Assembly (NCBI GenBank): GCA_026708035.1
Contig: JAPOVQ010000025.1
Coordinates: 160,204 to 224,203 of the forward strand
Direction of reading: 5' to 3'
DNA: 64,000 nt
Origin: Chloroflexota bacterium
Lineage (GTDB): Bacteria; Chloroflexota; UBA11872
Under the pieces are notes generated by a model. That model was not told the origin of the DNA. It worked only from the letters and a program-made list of their open reading frames with translations, and made no database searches. This document shows, piece after piece, positions 8,690-17,946 of the stretch. Within the stretch, counting starts at the first letter, position 1; each line of letters begins with the position of its first letter. The position numbers were made by a program, and so were the translations under genes.

Positions 8690-9084
8690 GGGGTCTGCTG
8701 GACGCCAATGCCTACTCGCTGCTCGTGCGCGGGCATAGGCAGGTGATCGACATTGTTCGCAGCGCCGAGGAAATCCTGCTCTCGGCGGTGGTGGTTGGCG
8801 AATTGATGCATGGCTTTCGCCTGGGGTCGCACTTTGATAGCAATCTCGCTGACCTTCGTGCGTTTCGGAATAGCCCATACGTTTCCTTCGTTCCGGTCGG
8901 CGAGGTAACCGCGGACCGCTACGCCAGGATCGCGGCTGCGCTGCGAGCGAAGGGTCGTCCCATTCCGACCAACGACGTGTGGATCGCGGCGCACGCCATG
9001 GAGACCGGCGCGGACCTGATTTCAGCCGATCGACATTTCGCGCACGTAGACGGGATTGCCTGGGTCCCAATTGCAGCGCGCTGA
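8686..9084 (+). CDS. PIN-domain toxin ribonuclease (VapC/FitB-like)
   Basis: This 132-residue PIN-domain protein is probably an endoribonuclease toxin neutralised by the preceding antitoxin. Metal-binding acidic residues are in place: Asp in LLDANAYSLL, Glu in VVVGELMHGF, and the C-terminal pair in TNDVWIAAHAMETGADLISADRHF. It starts at GTG 8686 inside GTGA, overlapping the antitoxin stop, which indicates translational coupling. The typical targets of this family are tRNA or rRNA; no target can be inferred here. Confidence 0.88.
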   Translation: MRGLLDANAYSLLVRGHRQVIDIVRSAEEILLSAVVVGELMHGFRLGSHFDSNLADLRAFRNSPYVSFVPVGEVTADRYARIAAALRAKGRPIPTNDVWIAAHAMETGADLISADRHFAHVDGIAWVPIAAR

Positions 9085-9148
9085 TCTTGCGAACGGCGCT
9101 AGCTGACAGCGCCAGCCACTTATGCCGGAGCGCGGCGCCCGGCGTTGC

Positions 9149-9946
9149 CTAGCCTCGCCCGCCGTCCGTAATCCGCGCCGACGCCAGCAGTTCCTTGCCG
9201 CTCTCCGATAGCTCGTCGAACTGCGCGCCGGTCATCTCGACCCAATGGCCCGAGTAGTACCAGGGGCGCGTGTAGACCAGGCAGAGCTCCGGGCGCGCGT
9301 GGTCGGAGCGGTTGGGGGTGCCGCGGTGCAGCGGGCGCGGGTCTTGCATCCAGATCGAGCCCTTCTTGAGGTTGAGCCGTCTGGGCCGGAAATCCCCCGC
9401 CTCGAGCACGTCGTTGTAGCGGCCCTGCAGGCTGGGATCGGCCAGATACTGCGTACCGGGCAGGATCTCGAAGCTGCCGTTCTCTTCGAAGGTGTCGACC
9501 AGCGGGATCTTGGCGCTGACGGTGTCGCAGGTCTGGGTGCCGATGTGGGGCGTTGTCAGCGCCATGTCGCGATGCCACCGCTGATAGGTGCTGTCGGGGT
9601 AGGGATTGTTGGATGTGTATCCCGTGAGTTGGTAGTCCGATACGCCCCAATAGCGATCCATGAACGCCAGCACGGTGGGATGCTCGTAGACGGCGGGATC
9701 GGAAAAGGGCATGGCCCAGGGCAGGTCGACGGTGTAGCGGTTGGGATAGCCCAGGCGTCCGCGCCCCGTGGCCAGGTCGCCCGAGAGCTCCCGCGAGTTC
9801 CGCGCGCGCACGGTCTCCAGCAGGGGCATGAACGCCGCGTGAAGGGCATCGACCAGCTCAACCGGAATCGCGTTCTCTAGAACCGTGAACCCGTTGGTCC
9901 GGTACTCGGCCACGCGCAGGTCCAGGTCGTCGTGCGGTGCGTTCAT
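9149..9946 (-). CDS. phytanoyl-CoA dioxygenase (PhyH) family protein
   Basis: This 265-residue predicted Fe(II)/2-oxoglutarate-dependent oxygenase has the PhyH-type N-terminus (YRTNGFTVLENAIPVELVDALH). The iron-binding HxD is in WHRDMALTTPHIG, and the distal His/Arg are probably in LHRGTPNRSDHARPEL. Between them are YTSNNPYPDSTYQR and IPLVDTFEENGSFEILPGTQ, the usual core strands. The substrate is unknown; PhyH paralogues are expanded in several marine and sponge-associated bacteria, and this window holds two. It is a single minus-strand gene between a toxin-antitoxin pair and a membrane-anchored protein gene. Confidence 0.85.
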   Translation of the reverse strand: MNAPHDDLDLRVAEYRTNGFTVLENAIPVELVDALHAAFMPLLETVRARNSRELSGDLATGRGRLGYPNRYTVDLPWAMPFSDPAVYEHPTVLAFMDRYWGVSDYQLTGYTSNNPYPDSTYQRWHRDMALTTPHIGTQTCDTVSAKIPLVDTFEENGSFEILPGTQYLADPSLQGRYNDVLEAGDFRPRRLNLKKGSIWMQDPRPLHRGTPNRSDHARPELCLVYTRPWYYSGHWVEMTGAQFDELSESGKELLASARITDGGRG

Positions 9947-10036
9947 CGGGCGGCCCGTTCGCTCACGCCGGGTGCGGCGAGCTTAGCGCGTCGCAATGAT
10001 TCGTTTTGATTCAGACACTGTGCCGTCGGCGGCGGA

Positions 10037-10075
10037 CCCCTCACCCTCACCCTCTCCCGCGGAAGGGAGAGGGGA
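10037..10075. repeat. family A palindromic repeat
   Basis: CCCCTCACCCTCACCC followed by CTCTCCCGCGGAAGGGAGAG matches the family A element seen at 5659 and elsewhere. It is intergenic and has a stable hairpin in its right half. Confidence 0.75.
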
Positions 10076-10149
10076 CCAGACCGAGGACAAAGAGGCGGGA
10101 TACTGCCGTTCGCCGGTCGGAGTGATCCACTACCTAGGCTGCGCGGCGG

Positions 10150-10932
10150 CTATGCGGGGTCCGGCACCTCGAACAGGAAGCCCTCGATCTCGATGTTGAG
10201 TCCGGTCAGGTCCGGCGGCACGTCGAAGACCACGCTCACTCTTGCTTCCTTGCCGGCGGGCAGACTCTCCACCAGATAAAGCGGCCGGCCCCGTTCGATG
10301 TCGGGCACCATGCCCGTGAGCGCGTTTGTCCCCAGGTTGCTCACGGCAATCTCGTCACCGTCGGCGGTGAGGAGGACGATGTTGGCCTTGGCAATCGTGG
10401 TGAACGACGACGACCCGTTCTTGAAGTGCATGTTCACGAGCTTGAACACGCCATTCTTCGGCTTGAACGGGGAGCCGGTGAACTGCTTCAACTCGTCGAG
10501 GTTAGCTACCCCAATCAAGGTGACTTCGAACCCAGTGGCGTCGACCAGGGAGTCGCCGGCCGTCGGCAAGCCGCTGCGTGAGACCGCCACCTGCTGCTCG
10601 ACCTCGACACGCGCCTCGGCACGCACTTCCGCGTAGATAGGCACGGTTGTTGTGGCCGCGGGCGTGGCCGTCTCGGTCGCGGTGGACTCGGTGCTCGGCG
10701 TTTGCGCGGCCGGTGTGGCCGGCCGGGCGGTAATCGCCGCAGCCGCTGTGCGAGCGGCGGCCTGAGCGGCGACCGTCGCCACGGGCGTTGCATCGGCCGC
10801 GTCCGCCGCCGCGTCGCCGGGACCTTGCGCGAGCGACACCACGGCGATCATCACCGCAATAACCACAATCAGCGCGAGCAGCGCCAAGTAGAACTTCGGG
10901 ACGCTGCGGACAGTTCGACCGATCGTGCCCAC
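10150..10932 (-). CDS. membrane-anchored DUF4352-like protein
   Basis: This 260-residue protein has one N-terminal membrane helix (about residues 12-34, LALLALIVVIAVMIAVVSLA). A low-complexity Ala/Thr/Pro linker follows (about 40-95). The outer domain (about 115-258) has the look of the DUF4352/telomeric-repeat-binding-factor-like beta fold: ANLDELKQF, GVFKLVNMHFKNGSSS, LLTADGDEIAVSNL, SVVFDVPPDLTGL. I placed the start at GTG 10932 because AAAGGAG lies eight bases upstream; the frame stays open to 11067. It is probably surface-exposed; function unknown. Confidence 0.7.
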   Translation of the reverse strand: MGTIGRTVRSVPKFYLALLALIVVIAVMIAVVSLAQGPGDAAADAADATPVATVAAQAAARTAAAAITARPATPAAQTPSTESTATETATPAATTTVPIYAEVRAEARVEVEQQVAVSRSGLPTAGDSLVDATGFEVTLIGVANLDELKQFTGSPFKPKNGVFKLVNMHFKNGSSSFTTIAKANIVLLTADGDEIAVSNLGTNALTGMVPDIERGRPLYLVESLPAGKEARVSVVFDVPPDLTGLNIEIEGFLFEVPDPA

Positions 10933-11175
10933 GGTGCGATCTCCTTTAGCCGCGCTCCAACTCAATTCCCTGGCGCCGGTCAGCGCTCCACGCGAACGCG
11001 CCGCAAATCGCGAGGCCGGCACCCGATTATGCCTGTCGGCGCCGCGGCGCCGGGCGCGCGATATCATCGGGCGCCTTCAGCAAGATGCGGCGTTCGGCCG
11101 GTGGCGATTCCCAGCCGTGTCTCCAGCGCGAATTGATGGGCGGTTCCCCGTCGCACCGGACAACGTCGTTTAGCC

Positions 11176-12417
11176 ATGCCGCTCGGCTTGCTGAAATACG
11201 GACTGCGACCGCGCCGCCCGCCTGACCGGTTTCTCCCGCCCCGCCCGGAGCTCAAGCGCGCCTACGACACCGTGATCATCGGCGGCGGCGGCCACGGTCT
11301 CGCGGCGGCCTACTACCTGGCGACCGAGCACGACATCACCGACGTCGCAGTGCTCGACAAGGGCTATCTCGGCGGCGGGAACACGGGTCGAAACACCGCC
11401 ATCGTGCGGGCCAACTATCTGACCGAGGAAGGCGTGCAGTTCTACGCCGAGTCCCTGGATCTCTGGCGCGGGCTGAGCAGCGAGCTCGACTTCAACCTGC
11501 AGTACACCGAGCGCGGCCACCTCACGCTGGCCCACGCCGACTCGGCCATCCGGACCATGCGCTGGCGCGCCGAGGTCAACAAGCACTTCGGGGTCGATTC
11601 CGAGCTGATCTCTCCCGACGAGATCGCCAAGCTGGCGCCGGGCCTCGACCTGTCCGGCGACGTGCGGCATCCGGTGCTCGCGGCGCTGTATCACCCGCCC
11701 GGCGCGACGGCCCGGCACGACGCGGTCGTGTGGGCCTACGCCGCGCGCGCCGCCGCCCAAGGCGTCGAGCTGCATTCCGACACCGAGGTCACCGGAATTC
11801 AGGTCGAGGGCGGTCGCGTGACGGGCGTCGAAACCTCGCGCGGGACCATTCAGTGCAACCGCGTGCTGCAGGCGGTGGCCGGGCAAAGCTCCCTCGTCTC
11901 GGCGATGGCCGGCTTTCGCCTGCCGATCCACACCGTGCCGCTGCAGGCCTGCGTGTCGCTGCCGCTCAAGCCCTGGCTCGATCCGATCGTGGTATCGGGC
12001 AGCCTGCACGTATATATCTGGCAGTCGGCGCGCGGCGAAGTGGTCATCGGCGGCGCCACCGATCCCTACGGGCTCTACGCCAACCGATCGACGCTCGAGT
12101 TTGCCGAGGGCACGCTGCTGCCGGTGCTCGAGCTGTTTCCGTTCCTCGCCAACGTCAAGATGCTGCGCCAGTGGGCCGGCATGTGCGACATGACACCCGA
12201 CTTTAGCCCGGTGATGGGCGTCACCCCGGTCGAGAACCTCTATATCGACGCCGGCTGGGGCACCTGGGGCTTCAAGGCCACGCCCGTCTGCGGCAAGCGG
12301 ATGGCGGAGCTCATCGCCACCGGGCGCACGCCGGACCTCTTGCAGCCGTTTCGGCTAAGTCGCTTCGCCGAGTTCGAGCAGGTTGGTGAAAAGGGCGCGG
12401 CGTCGGTGGGCCACTAG
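11176..12417 (+). CDS. mgdA: N-methylglutamate dehydrogenase subunit A (SoxB-like flavoprotein)
   Basis: This 413-residue flavoprotein is homologous to sarcosine oxidase subunit beta. It shows the FAD-binding IIGGGGHGLAAAYYLA (residues 34-49), and ARHDAV at 180-185, where His181 matches the residue that carries covalent FMN in heterotetrameric sarcosine oxidase. The C-terminal GWGTWGFKATPVCGKRMAEL closes the FAD site. It is first of eight co-directional genes. Because mgsABC and gmaS follow, I read it as MgdA of N-methylglutamate dehydrogenase rather than a sarcosine oxidase subunit. The 12418-12425 gap to the next gene is 8 bp. The family call is firm; the substrate is inferred from context. 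Confidence 0.85.
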   Translation: MPLGLLKYGLRPRRPPDRFLPPRPELKRAYDTVIIGGGGHGLAAAYYLATEHDITDVAVLDKGYLGGGNTGRNTAIVRANYLTEEGVQFYAESLDLWRGLSSELDFNLQYTERGHLTLAHADSAIRTMRWRAEVNKHFGVDSELISPDEIAKLAPGLDLSGDVRHPVLAALYHPPGATARHDAVVWAYAARAAAQGVELHSDTEVTGIQVEGGRVTGVETSRGTIQCNRVLQAVAGQSSLVSAMAGFRLPIHTVPLQACVSLPLKPWLDPIVVSGSLHVYIWQSARGEVVIGGATDPYGLYANRSTLEFAEGTLLPVLELFPFLANVKMLRQWAGMCDMTPDFSPVMGVTPVENLYIDAGWGTWGFKATPVCGKRMAELIATGRTPDLLQPFRLSRFAEFEQVGEKGAASVGH

Positions 12418-12425
12418 ATGCGCGC

Positions 12426-12710
12426 ATGAAGATCATGCCGTGTCCGCTCAACGGGCCGCGAAACATCCAGGAGTTCACGTGCGGCGGCGAGGTGGTCGTG
12501 CCGCCGGAGCCCGACCGCGCCGACGCCGCCACTTGGGCCGACTATCTCTTCCTGCACGACAGCGCCGCCGGAATCGTGCGCGAGTGGTGGTATCACGTGC
12601 CCACGAGCTTCTGGTTCATCGCCGACCGCAACACGGTCACCGATGAGATCGTGCGCACCTTCCTGCCGCGCGAGCTCTTCGGCACCAACGCTCGGTCGGA
12701 CCAGCCATGA
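12426..12710 (+). CDS. mgdB: N-methylglutamate dehydrogenase subunit B (SoxD-like)
   Basis: This 94-residue protein is homologous to the delta subunit of sarcosine oxidase (PCPLNGPRNIQEFTCGGEV at the N-terminus, REWWYHVPTSFWF in the middle). Sarcosine oxidase delta binds zinc through three Cys and one His. Here only the first Cys and the His remain: the second Cys is Asn (CPLN) and the third is replaced in HVPTSFWF. To my knowledge NMG-pathway versions share this change, which supports MgdB over SoxD. Its stop overlaps the next start by 4 bp (ATGA), indicating translational coupling. Confidence 0.82.
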   Translation: MKIMPCPLNGPRNIQEFTCGGEVVVPPEPDRADAATWADYLFLHDSAAGIVREWWYHVPTSFWFIADRNTVTDEIVRTFLPRELFGTNARSDQP

Positions 12711-15607
12711 CGCGCGAGCGTCTGCCGCCTCCGGCCGGCAGCCGGATCGACCGTGCCCAGCCCGTGATGTTCGAGTTCGAGGGGCGTGCCTACACCGGCT
12801 ACGCCGGCGACACCATCGCCAGCGCACTGGCCGCGAACGGCGTGTGGTGCCTGTCGCGTTCCTTCAAGCTGCATCGCCCGCGGGGGTCGTTTGGGTTCGC
12901 CGGTGACGAGGCCGGATCGCTGGTCCAACTCGAAACCGAGCCCAACGTCCAGGCCGACACGCGCCTCATCGAGCCCGGCATGCGGGTGCAGGCGCAGAAC
13001 ACCATCGGCGGTCTCGATAGGGATTGGGCGGCCCTGCTGGGGCGCTTCGAGCGCTTCTTGCCCGTGGGCTTCTACTACAAGGCCTTCTACAAGCCGCGCG
13101 GCGTCTGGAACTGGTGGGAGAAGGTCATTCGCCGCACGGCCGGCCTCGGGCGGGTCGATCGCGGGTGGGAGCCCGAATACTTCGACAAGGCTTACGCAAA
13201 CTGCGACGTCGCGGTCATCGGCGGCGGCGCGGCGGGTCTGTCTGCCGCTGCCGCGTGCGGCGCCGAGGGGTTGGACGTGCTGCTCGTCGAGCGCGAGCCC
13301 GAGCTAGGCGGATGGCTCACCTACGGGCGGCTGGGACCGGGCGACAGCGCCCTCGATGACTTGCGCGGGCGCGTTCAAGCCCTGCCATCGGTGCGAGTGA
13401 TGACGTCCGCGACCTGCACCGGCTGGTACGGCGGCGACTGGCTGGCCGTGGCGCAGGGCAATCGACTGCACAAGGTCCGAGCCAAGGCCGTCATCGCCTG
13501 CACCGGCGGCACGAGCCAGCCGTCCGTCTTTCGCAACAACGACCTGCCGGGCATCGTGTCGGCTACGGCGGTACAGCGCCTTCTCCGGCATCACGGCGTG
13601 CGGCCCGGCCGCCGCGCCGTGGTGCTGACGGCCGGAGACGAAGGCTACGCCGCGGCGCTCGACCTGGCCGAGAACGGGACCGACGTGGCCGCCGTGGTCG
13701 ACTGCCGCCCGGAGCCGCCGGCCGGCCCAATGGCCTCCCAGGCCGAAGCCCGCGGACATCGAATTCTGTCCGGCCACACCCTGCGCGAGGCCTGGCGCGA
13801 CTCGCAGCGCTTGCAGATCGGCGGCTTGCTGGTCACGCCCGTCACGGGACCCGTCGCATGCGCCGCCGACGGAGAACGCATCGACTGCGACCTGCTGGTG
13901 GTCGCCGTGGGCGTGTCGCCCGCTGGAGGCCTTTTGGCGCAGGCGGGCGCCAAGTTCCGCCCCAACGGGCGCGGGGCCGTGCCGCGTCTGGCATCCCTGC
14001 CGGACCACGCATTCGCCGCGGGCGTCGTGGCAGGGGCGGCGACGGTGGAAGAGGCTTACGCGCAAGGCGAACAGGCCGCCCAGGCGGCCGCGGCAGACCT
14101 GTCAGGCTCCGCCACCGATGCCCGTTCGATCCCCGCGCGACCAGATTCCGATGAACCCACCGCGTCGTGGCCGGTTTTTCCGCACCCGGACGGCCACGAG
14201 TTCGTCGACCTCGACGAGGACGTGACCATTCGGGAAATCGAAGACGCCCTGGCGGAGGGCTACGAGGACATTGAGCTTCTCAAGCGCTACTCGACCGTCG
14301 GCATGGGCCCGAGCCAGGGCCGCCTCTCGGCGATCGCGACGGCCGCCGTCACGGCAGCGGCTCGCGAAACCACCTCGGCTGAAGTCGGCGCCACGACCAA
14401 CCGGCCCCCGGCCTACCCCACGCGCTTCGGCCTATTCGCCGGCCGAGGATTCCAACCGGTGCGGCACACGCCGATGCACGGATGGCACGTCGGCGCGGGC
14501 GCCCAGATGATGACCGCCGGACTCTGGATGCGACCGGCCTACTACGGGCGTCCAGATCAGCGCGCCGATGCAATTGCCGACGAGGTCTTGGCGGTGCGCC
14601 GCGCCGCGGGCCTGATCGACGTCTCCACGCTCGGCGGCTTCGAGATCCGCGGTCCCGACGCGCTGGAATTCCTCGAGCGCGCCTATACCCCCTCGTTCCG
14701 CCGTCTGCGGGTGGGCCGCACCCGCTACGCGCTGTTGACCGATGAGCAAGGCGTCGTCGTGGACGACGGCGTGGCGGCGAGGCTGGGACCCGACCACTAC
14801 TACGTGACGGCCAGCACGTCCGGTGCGGAGCAACTCTATCCCCTGCTGCTCTGGTACCAGGCGCAGTGGCAGCTCGACGTCGATATCGCCGATGTCACGC
14901 CGGCCTACGGCGCCATCAACATCGCCGGACCCAAGGCTCGCCGGGTGCTGGAGAAGCTGGGGACTGACATCGATCTATCGCCCGAGGCATGCCCCTACCT
15001 TGCGGCACGCACCGGCGCGCTGGCGGGGGTGGACGTGCGTCTGCTGCGGATCGGCTTCGTGGGGGAGCTGGGCTACGAGATCCACCCGCCCGCGTCCCTG
15101 AGCCTCGGGCTGTGGGAGGCGCTGATCGACGCCGGCCGCGAGCACGGCATCCGGCCATTCGGCGTGGAGGCCCAGCGCGTGCTGCGGCTCGAAAAAGGGC
15201 ACCTCATCGTCACCCAGGACACCGACGGCCTCACCCATCCGCACGAGGTCGACCTGGGGTGGGCGCTGGGCCGCCGCAAGCCCTTCTACATCGGCAAGCG
15301 CTCGATCGAGATCCTGCGCGAAAAGGGCCTTTCCCGCCGGCTCGTCGGTTACGCAGTGCCCGACCGCGCTGCGTCGGTTCCCGAGGAAGGCCACCTCGTG
15401 GTGCGAGAGGGCGAGATCACGGGTCGCGTCACGTCGTCGGCGTGGTCGCCGGTCCTCGATCGGGCCATCGGGCTCGCCTTCGTGGCGCCCGATCAGGCCA
15501 AGGTCGGCAGCAGCATCACAATCAAGGTGGCGGGGGGACGGCTGGTCGAGGCCGAGATCGCGCGGCTGCCGTTCTACGACCCCGACAACACCAGGCAGGC
15601 CATGTAG
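12707..15607 (+). CDS. mgdC: N-methylglutamate dehydrogenase subunit C (SoxA-like, THF-binding)
   Basis: This 966-residue protein is homologous to sarcosine oxidase alpha. Residues 15-100 form the N-terminal ferredoxin-like module, including WCLSRSFKLHRPRG. The dinucleotide-binding VIGGGAAGLSAAAA is near 170-183, and a second Rossmann part runs to about 450. Residues ~585-960 form a GcvT-like aminomethyltransferase domain (RRAAGLIDVSTLGGFEIRGPDALEFL, LRIGFVGELGYEIH, VEAQRVLRLEKGH). In this enzyme family the GcvT-like part passes the released one-carbon unit to tetrahydrofolate. Length and domain order are normal for the family. It overlaps mgdB by 4 bp and is followed at once by mgdD. Confidence 0.88.
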   Translation: MTRERLPPPAGSRIDRAQPVMFEFEGRAYTGYAGDTIASALAANGVWCLSRSFKLHRPRGSFGFAGDEAGSLVQLETEPNVQADTRLIEPGMRVQAQNTIGGLDRDWAALLGRFERFLPVGFYYKAFYKPRGVWNWWEKVIRRTAGLGRVDRGWEPEYFDKAYANCDVAVIGGGAAGLSAAAACGAEGLDVLLVEREPELGGWLTYGRLGPGDSALDDLRGRVQALPSVRVMTSATCTGWYGGDWLAVAQGNRLHKVRAKAVIACTGGTSQPSVFRNNDLPGIVSATAVQRLLRHHGVRPGRRAVVLTAGDEGYAAALDLAENGTDVAAVVDCRPEPPAGPMASQAEARGHRILSGHTLREAWRDSQRLQIGGLLVTPVTGPVACAADGERIDCDLLVVAVGVSPAGGLLAQAGAKFRPNGRGAVPRLASLPDHAFAAGVVAGAATVEEAYAQGEQAAQAAAADLSGSATDARSIPARPDSDEPTASWPVFPHPDGHEFVDLDEDVTIREIEDALAEGYEDIELLKRYSTVGMGPSQGRLSAIATAAVTAAARETTSAEVGATTNRPPAYPTRFGLFAGRGFQPVRHTPMHGWHVGAGAQMMTAGLWMRPAYYGRPDQRADAIADEVLAVRRAAGLIDVSTLGGFEIRGPDALEFLERAYTPSFRRLRVGRTRYALLTDEQGVVVDDGVAARLGPDHYYVTASTSGAEQLYPLLLWYQAQWQLDVDIADVTPAYGAINIAGPKARRVLEKLGTDIDLSPEACPYLAARTGALAGVDVRLLRIGFVGELGYEIHPPASLSLGLWEALIDAGREHGIRPFGVEAQRVLRLEKGHLIVTQDTDGLTHPHEVDLGWALGRRKPFYIGKRSIEILREKGLSRRLVGYAVPDRAASVPEEGHLVVREGEITGRVTSSAWSPVLDRAIGLAFVAPDQAKVGSSITIKVAGGRLVEAEIARLPFYDPDNTRQAM

Positions 15608-15609
15608 CC

Positions 15610-16302
15610 GTGATCGAGCCACGCAGCCCTGTGCATGACGCCGTTCAAACCGCCGGAGGCACGATTGCCGAGCACGCCGGTGTGACCGTTGTGACCGACT
15701 TCGGCGATCTCGAAGGGGAAATCGCCGCGGCTCAACGGCTGGGCCTGGCCGACCTCTCGCCGCTGCCGCGCGTGGGTTTCCGGGGACCCGGCGCCCGCGA
15801 GTGGCTATCCGCGCGGGGTGTCGACCTGCCTGACGAACCCAACTGCGCGCGCGTCCAGCCGGACGGCGCGATTGCGGTCACGCGCTCGTGGACCGAGGTG
15901 CTGGTGCTCGGGGCAATTCACGGCGCCGACAGCCTCTGTGCGCGCCTCGAAGCGGGCGCGGCGGACGCCGGCCGCGCTCGCGCCTATTCGCTGCCGCGCT
16001 TTGACGGCTTGTTCTGGTTCGCGCTCACGGGCGCCTCAGCCGCCGACTGCCTGGCCAAGGGGTGCGGCGTCGACATGCGCCAGTCGGCCTTCCCGTCGGG
16101 CTCGGTGGCGCAGACGTCGCTCGCTCGACTCAATGCAGTCATCGTGCGCGTCGACCTGGGCGAAACGCCGCTGTTCCACCTGCTCGGGGACAGCGCGTCA
16201 GGCGAGTACGCCTGGGGCTCGCTCCTCGATGCGATGCAGGAGTTTGGCGGCAGGCCCGTGGGACTGCGTGCGCTGCACGCGCTGGCCGGTGAATTCGAGT
16301 AG
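15610..16302 (+). CDS. mgdD: N-methylglutamate dehydrogenase subunit D (SoxG-like)
   Basis: This 230-residue protein resembles sarcosine oxidase gamma, a small GcvT-like subunit. Visible features are the FDGLFWFALTGASAADCLAKGCGVDMR segment, FPSGSVAQTSLARLNAVIVRVD and the C-terminal GEYAWGSLLDAMQEFGG. The start is GTG 15610, two bases after the mgdC stop; the frame is open far upstream, but that region is mgdC coding sequence. It completes the four-subunit set and lies 56 bp before mgsA. Confidence 0.82.
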   Translation: MIEPRSPVHDAVQTAGGTIAEHAGVTVVTDFGDLEGEIAAAQRLGLADLSPLPRVGFRGPGAREWLSARGVDLPDEPNCARVQPDGAIAVTRSWTEVLVLGAIHGADSLCARLEAGAADAGRARAYSLPRFDGLFWFALTGASAADCLAKGCGVDMRQSAFPSGSVAQTSLARLNAVIVRVDLGETPLFHLLGDSASGEYAWGSLLDAMQEFGGRPVGLRALHALAGEFE

Positions 16303-16358
16303 CATCGCGGGTTGCGCGGCGGCCCGTCCGGGCCGAACCTGATCGGGACCTTCGCCCC

Positions 16359-17258
16359 ATGTGCGGGATCGTTGGGTTGTTCCTCAAGCAGGAATCGCTT
16401 GAGTCCTCGCTGGGCGAATGGCTAGAGCCCATGCTCGTGGCCATGGCCGACCGCGGCCCCGACAGCGCCGGGTTCGCGATCTACCACAATCCCGCCCCCG
16501 ACGGCGCGCTCAAGCTCACCCTCTATCACCCCGAAACCGGCTTTAACTGGGAGACAATTGCGGAAGGTCTCGGCACGGCGTTCGTGGGGAGTGTCGATCT
16601 GCAGGTGCGCGTGACGCATGCCGTGATCGTGGTCAACGCCACCGAAGACGAGGCGCGCGCCTGGCTGCGACGGCACTTTCCCGACGTGCGCATCACCAGC
16701 GTCGGCGCCGAGATTGAAATCTATAAGGAAAAGGGTCTTCCTGACGACGTGGCCCAGAGCTACGCCATCGGCCAAATGACCGGTTCGCACGCCCTGGCGC
16801 ATACCCGCATGGCAACCGAGAGCGCCGTGACCACCGAGCACTCGCACCCCTTCTCGACCGGACGCGACCTGTGCCTGGTGCACAACGGCTCGCTGTCCAA
16901 CCACAACCGGCTGCGCAGCGAGCTCGAACGCCACGGCATGATCTTTCAGACCGACAACGACAGCGAGGTCGCCGCCGGCTATCTCACGCATCGCATGGCG
17001 GAGGGCGCATCGCTGGAAGAGGCGCTCGAATCCAGCCTGGAAGATCTCGACGGCTTTTTCACGTTTGCCATCGGCACGCGCGACGGCTTCGCCGTGCTTC
17101 GCGACGGCATCGCCTGCAAGCCTGCGGTGCTGGCCGAGACCGACCAATGGGTGGCCATGGCGTCCGAGTACCGCTCCATCGCCCACCTGCCGGGGGCCGC
17201 GGGCGCGCGGATCTGGGAGCCTGCGCCGGCAACCGTCTACGCCTGGTCGCGCAACTGA
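16359..17258 (+). CDS. mgsA: N-methylglutamate synthase subunit A (class II glutamine amidotransferase domain)
   Basis: This 299-residue protein corresponds to the amidotransferase (GATase II) domain of glutamate synthase as a separate polypeptide. MCGIVGLF puts the catalytic Cys at position 2. Other family features are MADRGPDSAGFAIY, HTRMATESAVTTEHSHPF and DLCLVHNGSLSNHNRLRSELE. Free-standing versions beside GXGXG and FMN-domain proteins are known as GlxB or MgsA. In N-methylglutamate synthase this subunit acts on gamma-glutamylmethylamide rather than glutamine. The next gene starts 4 bp after its stop. Confidence 0.87.
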   Translation: MCGIVGLFLKQESLESSLGEWLEPMLVAMADRGPDSAGFAIYHNPAPDGALKLTLYHPETGFNWETIAEGLGTAFVGSVDLQVRVTHAVIVVNATEDEARAWLRRHFPDVRITSVGAEIEIYKEKGLPDDVAQSYAIGQMTGSHALAHTRMATESAVTTEHSHPFSTGRDLCLVHNGSLSNHNRLRSELERHGMIFQTDNDSEVAAGYLTHRMAEGASLEEALESSLEDLDGFFTFAIGTRDGFAVLRDGIACKPAVLAETDQWVAMASEYRSIAHLPGAAGARIWEPAPATVYAWSRN

Positions 17259-17262
17259 CCGG

Positions 17263-17946
17263 ATGATCACCGTCGATCTCAATCGCGTTGACATCCGCGA
17301 GCTGAATCAACGCCTGCACGATCTGAACGGCGACGACGGGCGGACCCCGTGGCGCATCGTCGGCACGGACGGACGGCACTCGATTGCCGTGGGCCTCAAC
17401 GCGCCGTTGACGGTGTCCATCGAAGGTCACGTGGGCTACTACTGCGCCGGCATGAATCAGCACGCCGACGTCACGGTGAACGGACATGCCGGACCGGGCC
17501 TGGCCGAGAACATGATGTCCGGCGCCGTGCGCGTCACCGGCAACGCCAGCCAAGGGGCCGGCGCCTCGGCGCACGGCGGCCTGCTGGTGATCGAGGGCGA
17601 CGCCAGCTCCCGCTGCGGCATCTCGCTCAAGGGCGGCGACATCGTCGTGGGCGGCTCCGTCGGCCACATGAGCGCGTTCATGGCGCAGGCGGGCCGCCTG
17701 GTCGTATGCGGCGATGCCGGCGCCGGACTCGGCGACTCGATCTATGAGGCCGAGCTGTACGTCGCCGGATCGGTCGGAGGGCTGGGCGCGGACTGCGTGG
17801 AGAAGGATATGACCGACGACCACCGCTCCCGTCTCGCCGAGCTCCTGTGCCGCGCCGGCGTCGACGCCGATGCGGGGTCGTTCCGCCGCTACGGCTCGGC
17901 CCGCACGCTCTATAACTTTCACGTGGACCACGCGGGGGCCTATTGA
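17263..17946 (+). CDS. mgsB: N-methylglutamate synthase subunit B (GXGXG domain)
   Basis: This 227-residue protein matches the C-terminal structural domain of glutamate synthase, a right-handed beta-helix made of GXGXG repeats. Successive strands are visible: GHVGYYCAGMNQHADVTVNG, GPGLAENMMSGAVRVTGNAS, GASAHGGLLVIEGDAS and GGDIVVGGSVGHMSAF. The ATG at 17263 fits the family start (MITVDLNRVDIRELNQ); the frame is open further upstream, but that overlaps mgsA. The domain has no catalytic residues of its own and assembles MgsA and MgsC. The stop TGA overlaps the next ATG by one base. Confidence 0.87.
   Translation: MITVDLNRVDIRELNQRLHDLNGDDGRTPWRIVGTDGRHSIAVGLNAPLTVSIEGHVGYYCAGMNQHADVTVNGHAGPGLAENMMSGAVRVTGNASQGAGASAHGGLLVIEGDASSRCGISLKGGDIVVGGSVGHMSAFMAQAGRLVVCGDAGAGLGDSIYEAELYVAGSVGGLGADCVEKDMTDDHRSRLAELLCRAGVDADAGSFRRYGSARTLYNFHVDHAGAY

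Noticed and set aside
11176..16302. Reading the first four genes simply as heterotetrameric sarcosine oxidase (soxBDAG)
   Set aside because: Homology alone allows it, but the three glutamate-synthase-domain genes and GlnT-type synthetase directly follow, and the delta-like subunit lacks zinc ligands. The NMG dehydrogenase reading explains all eight genes.
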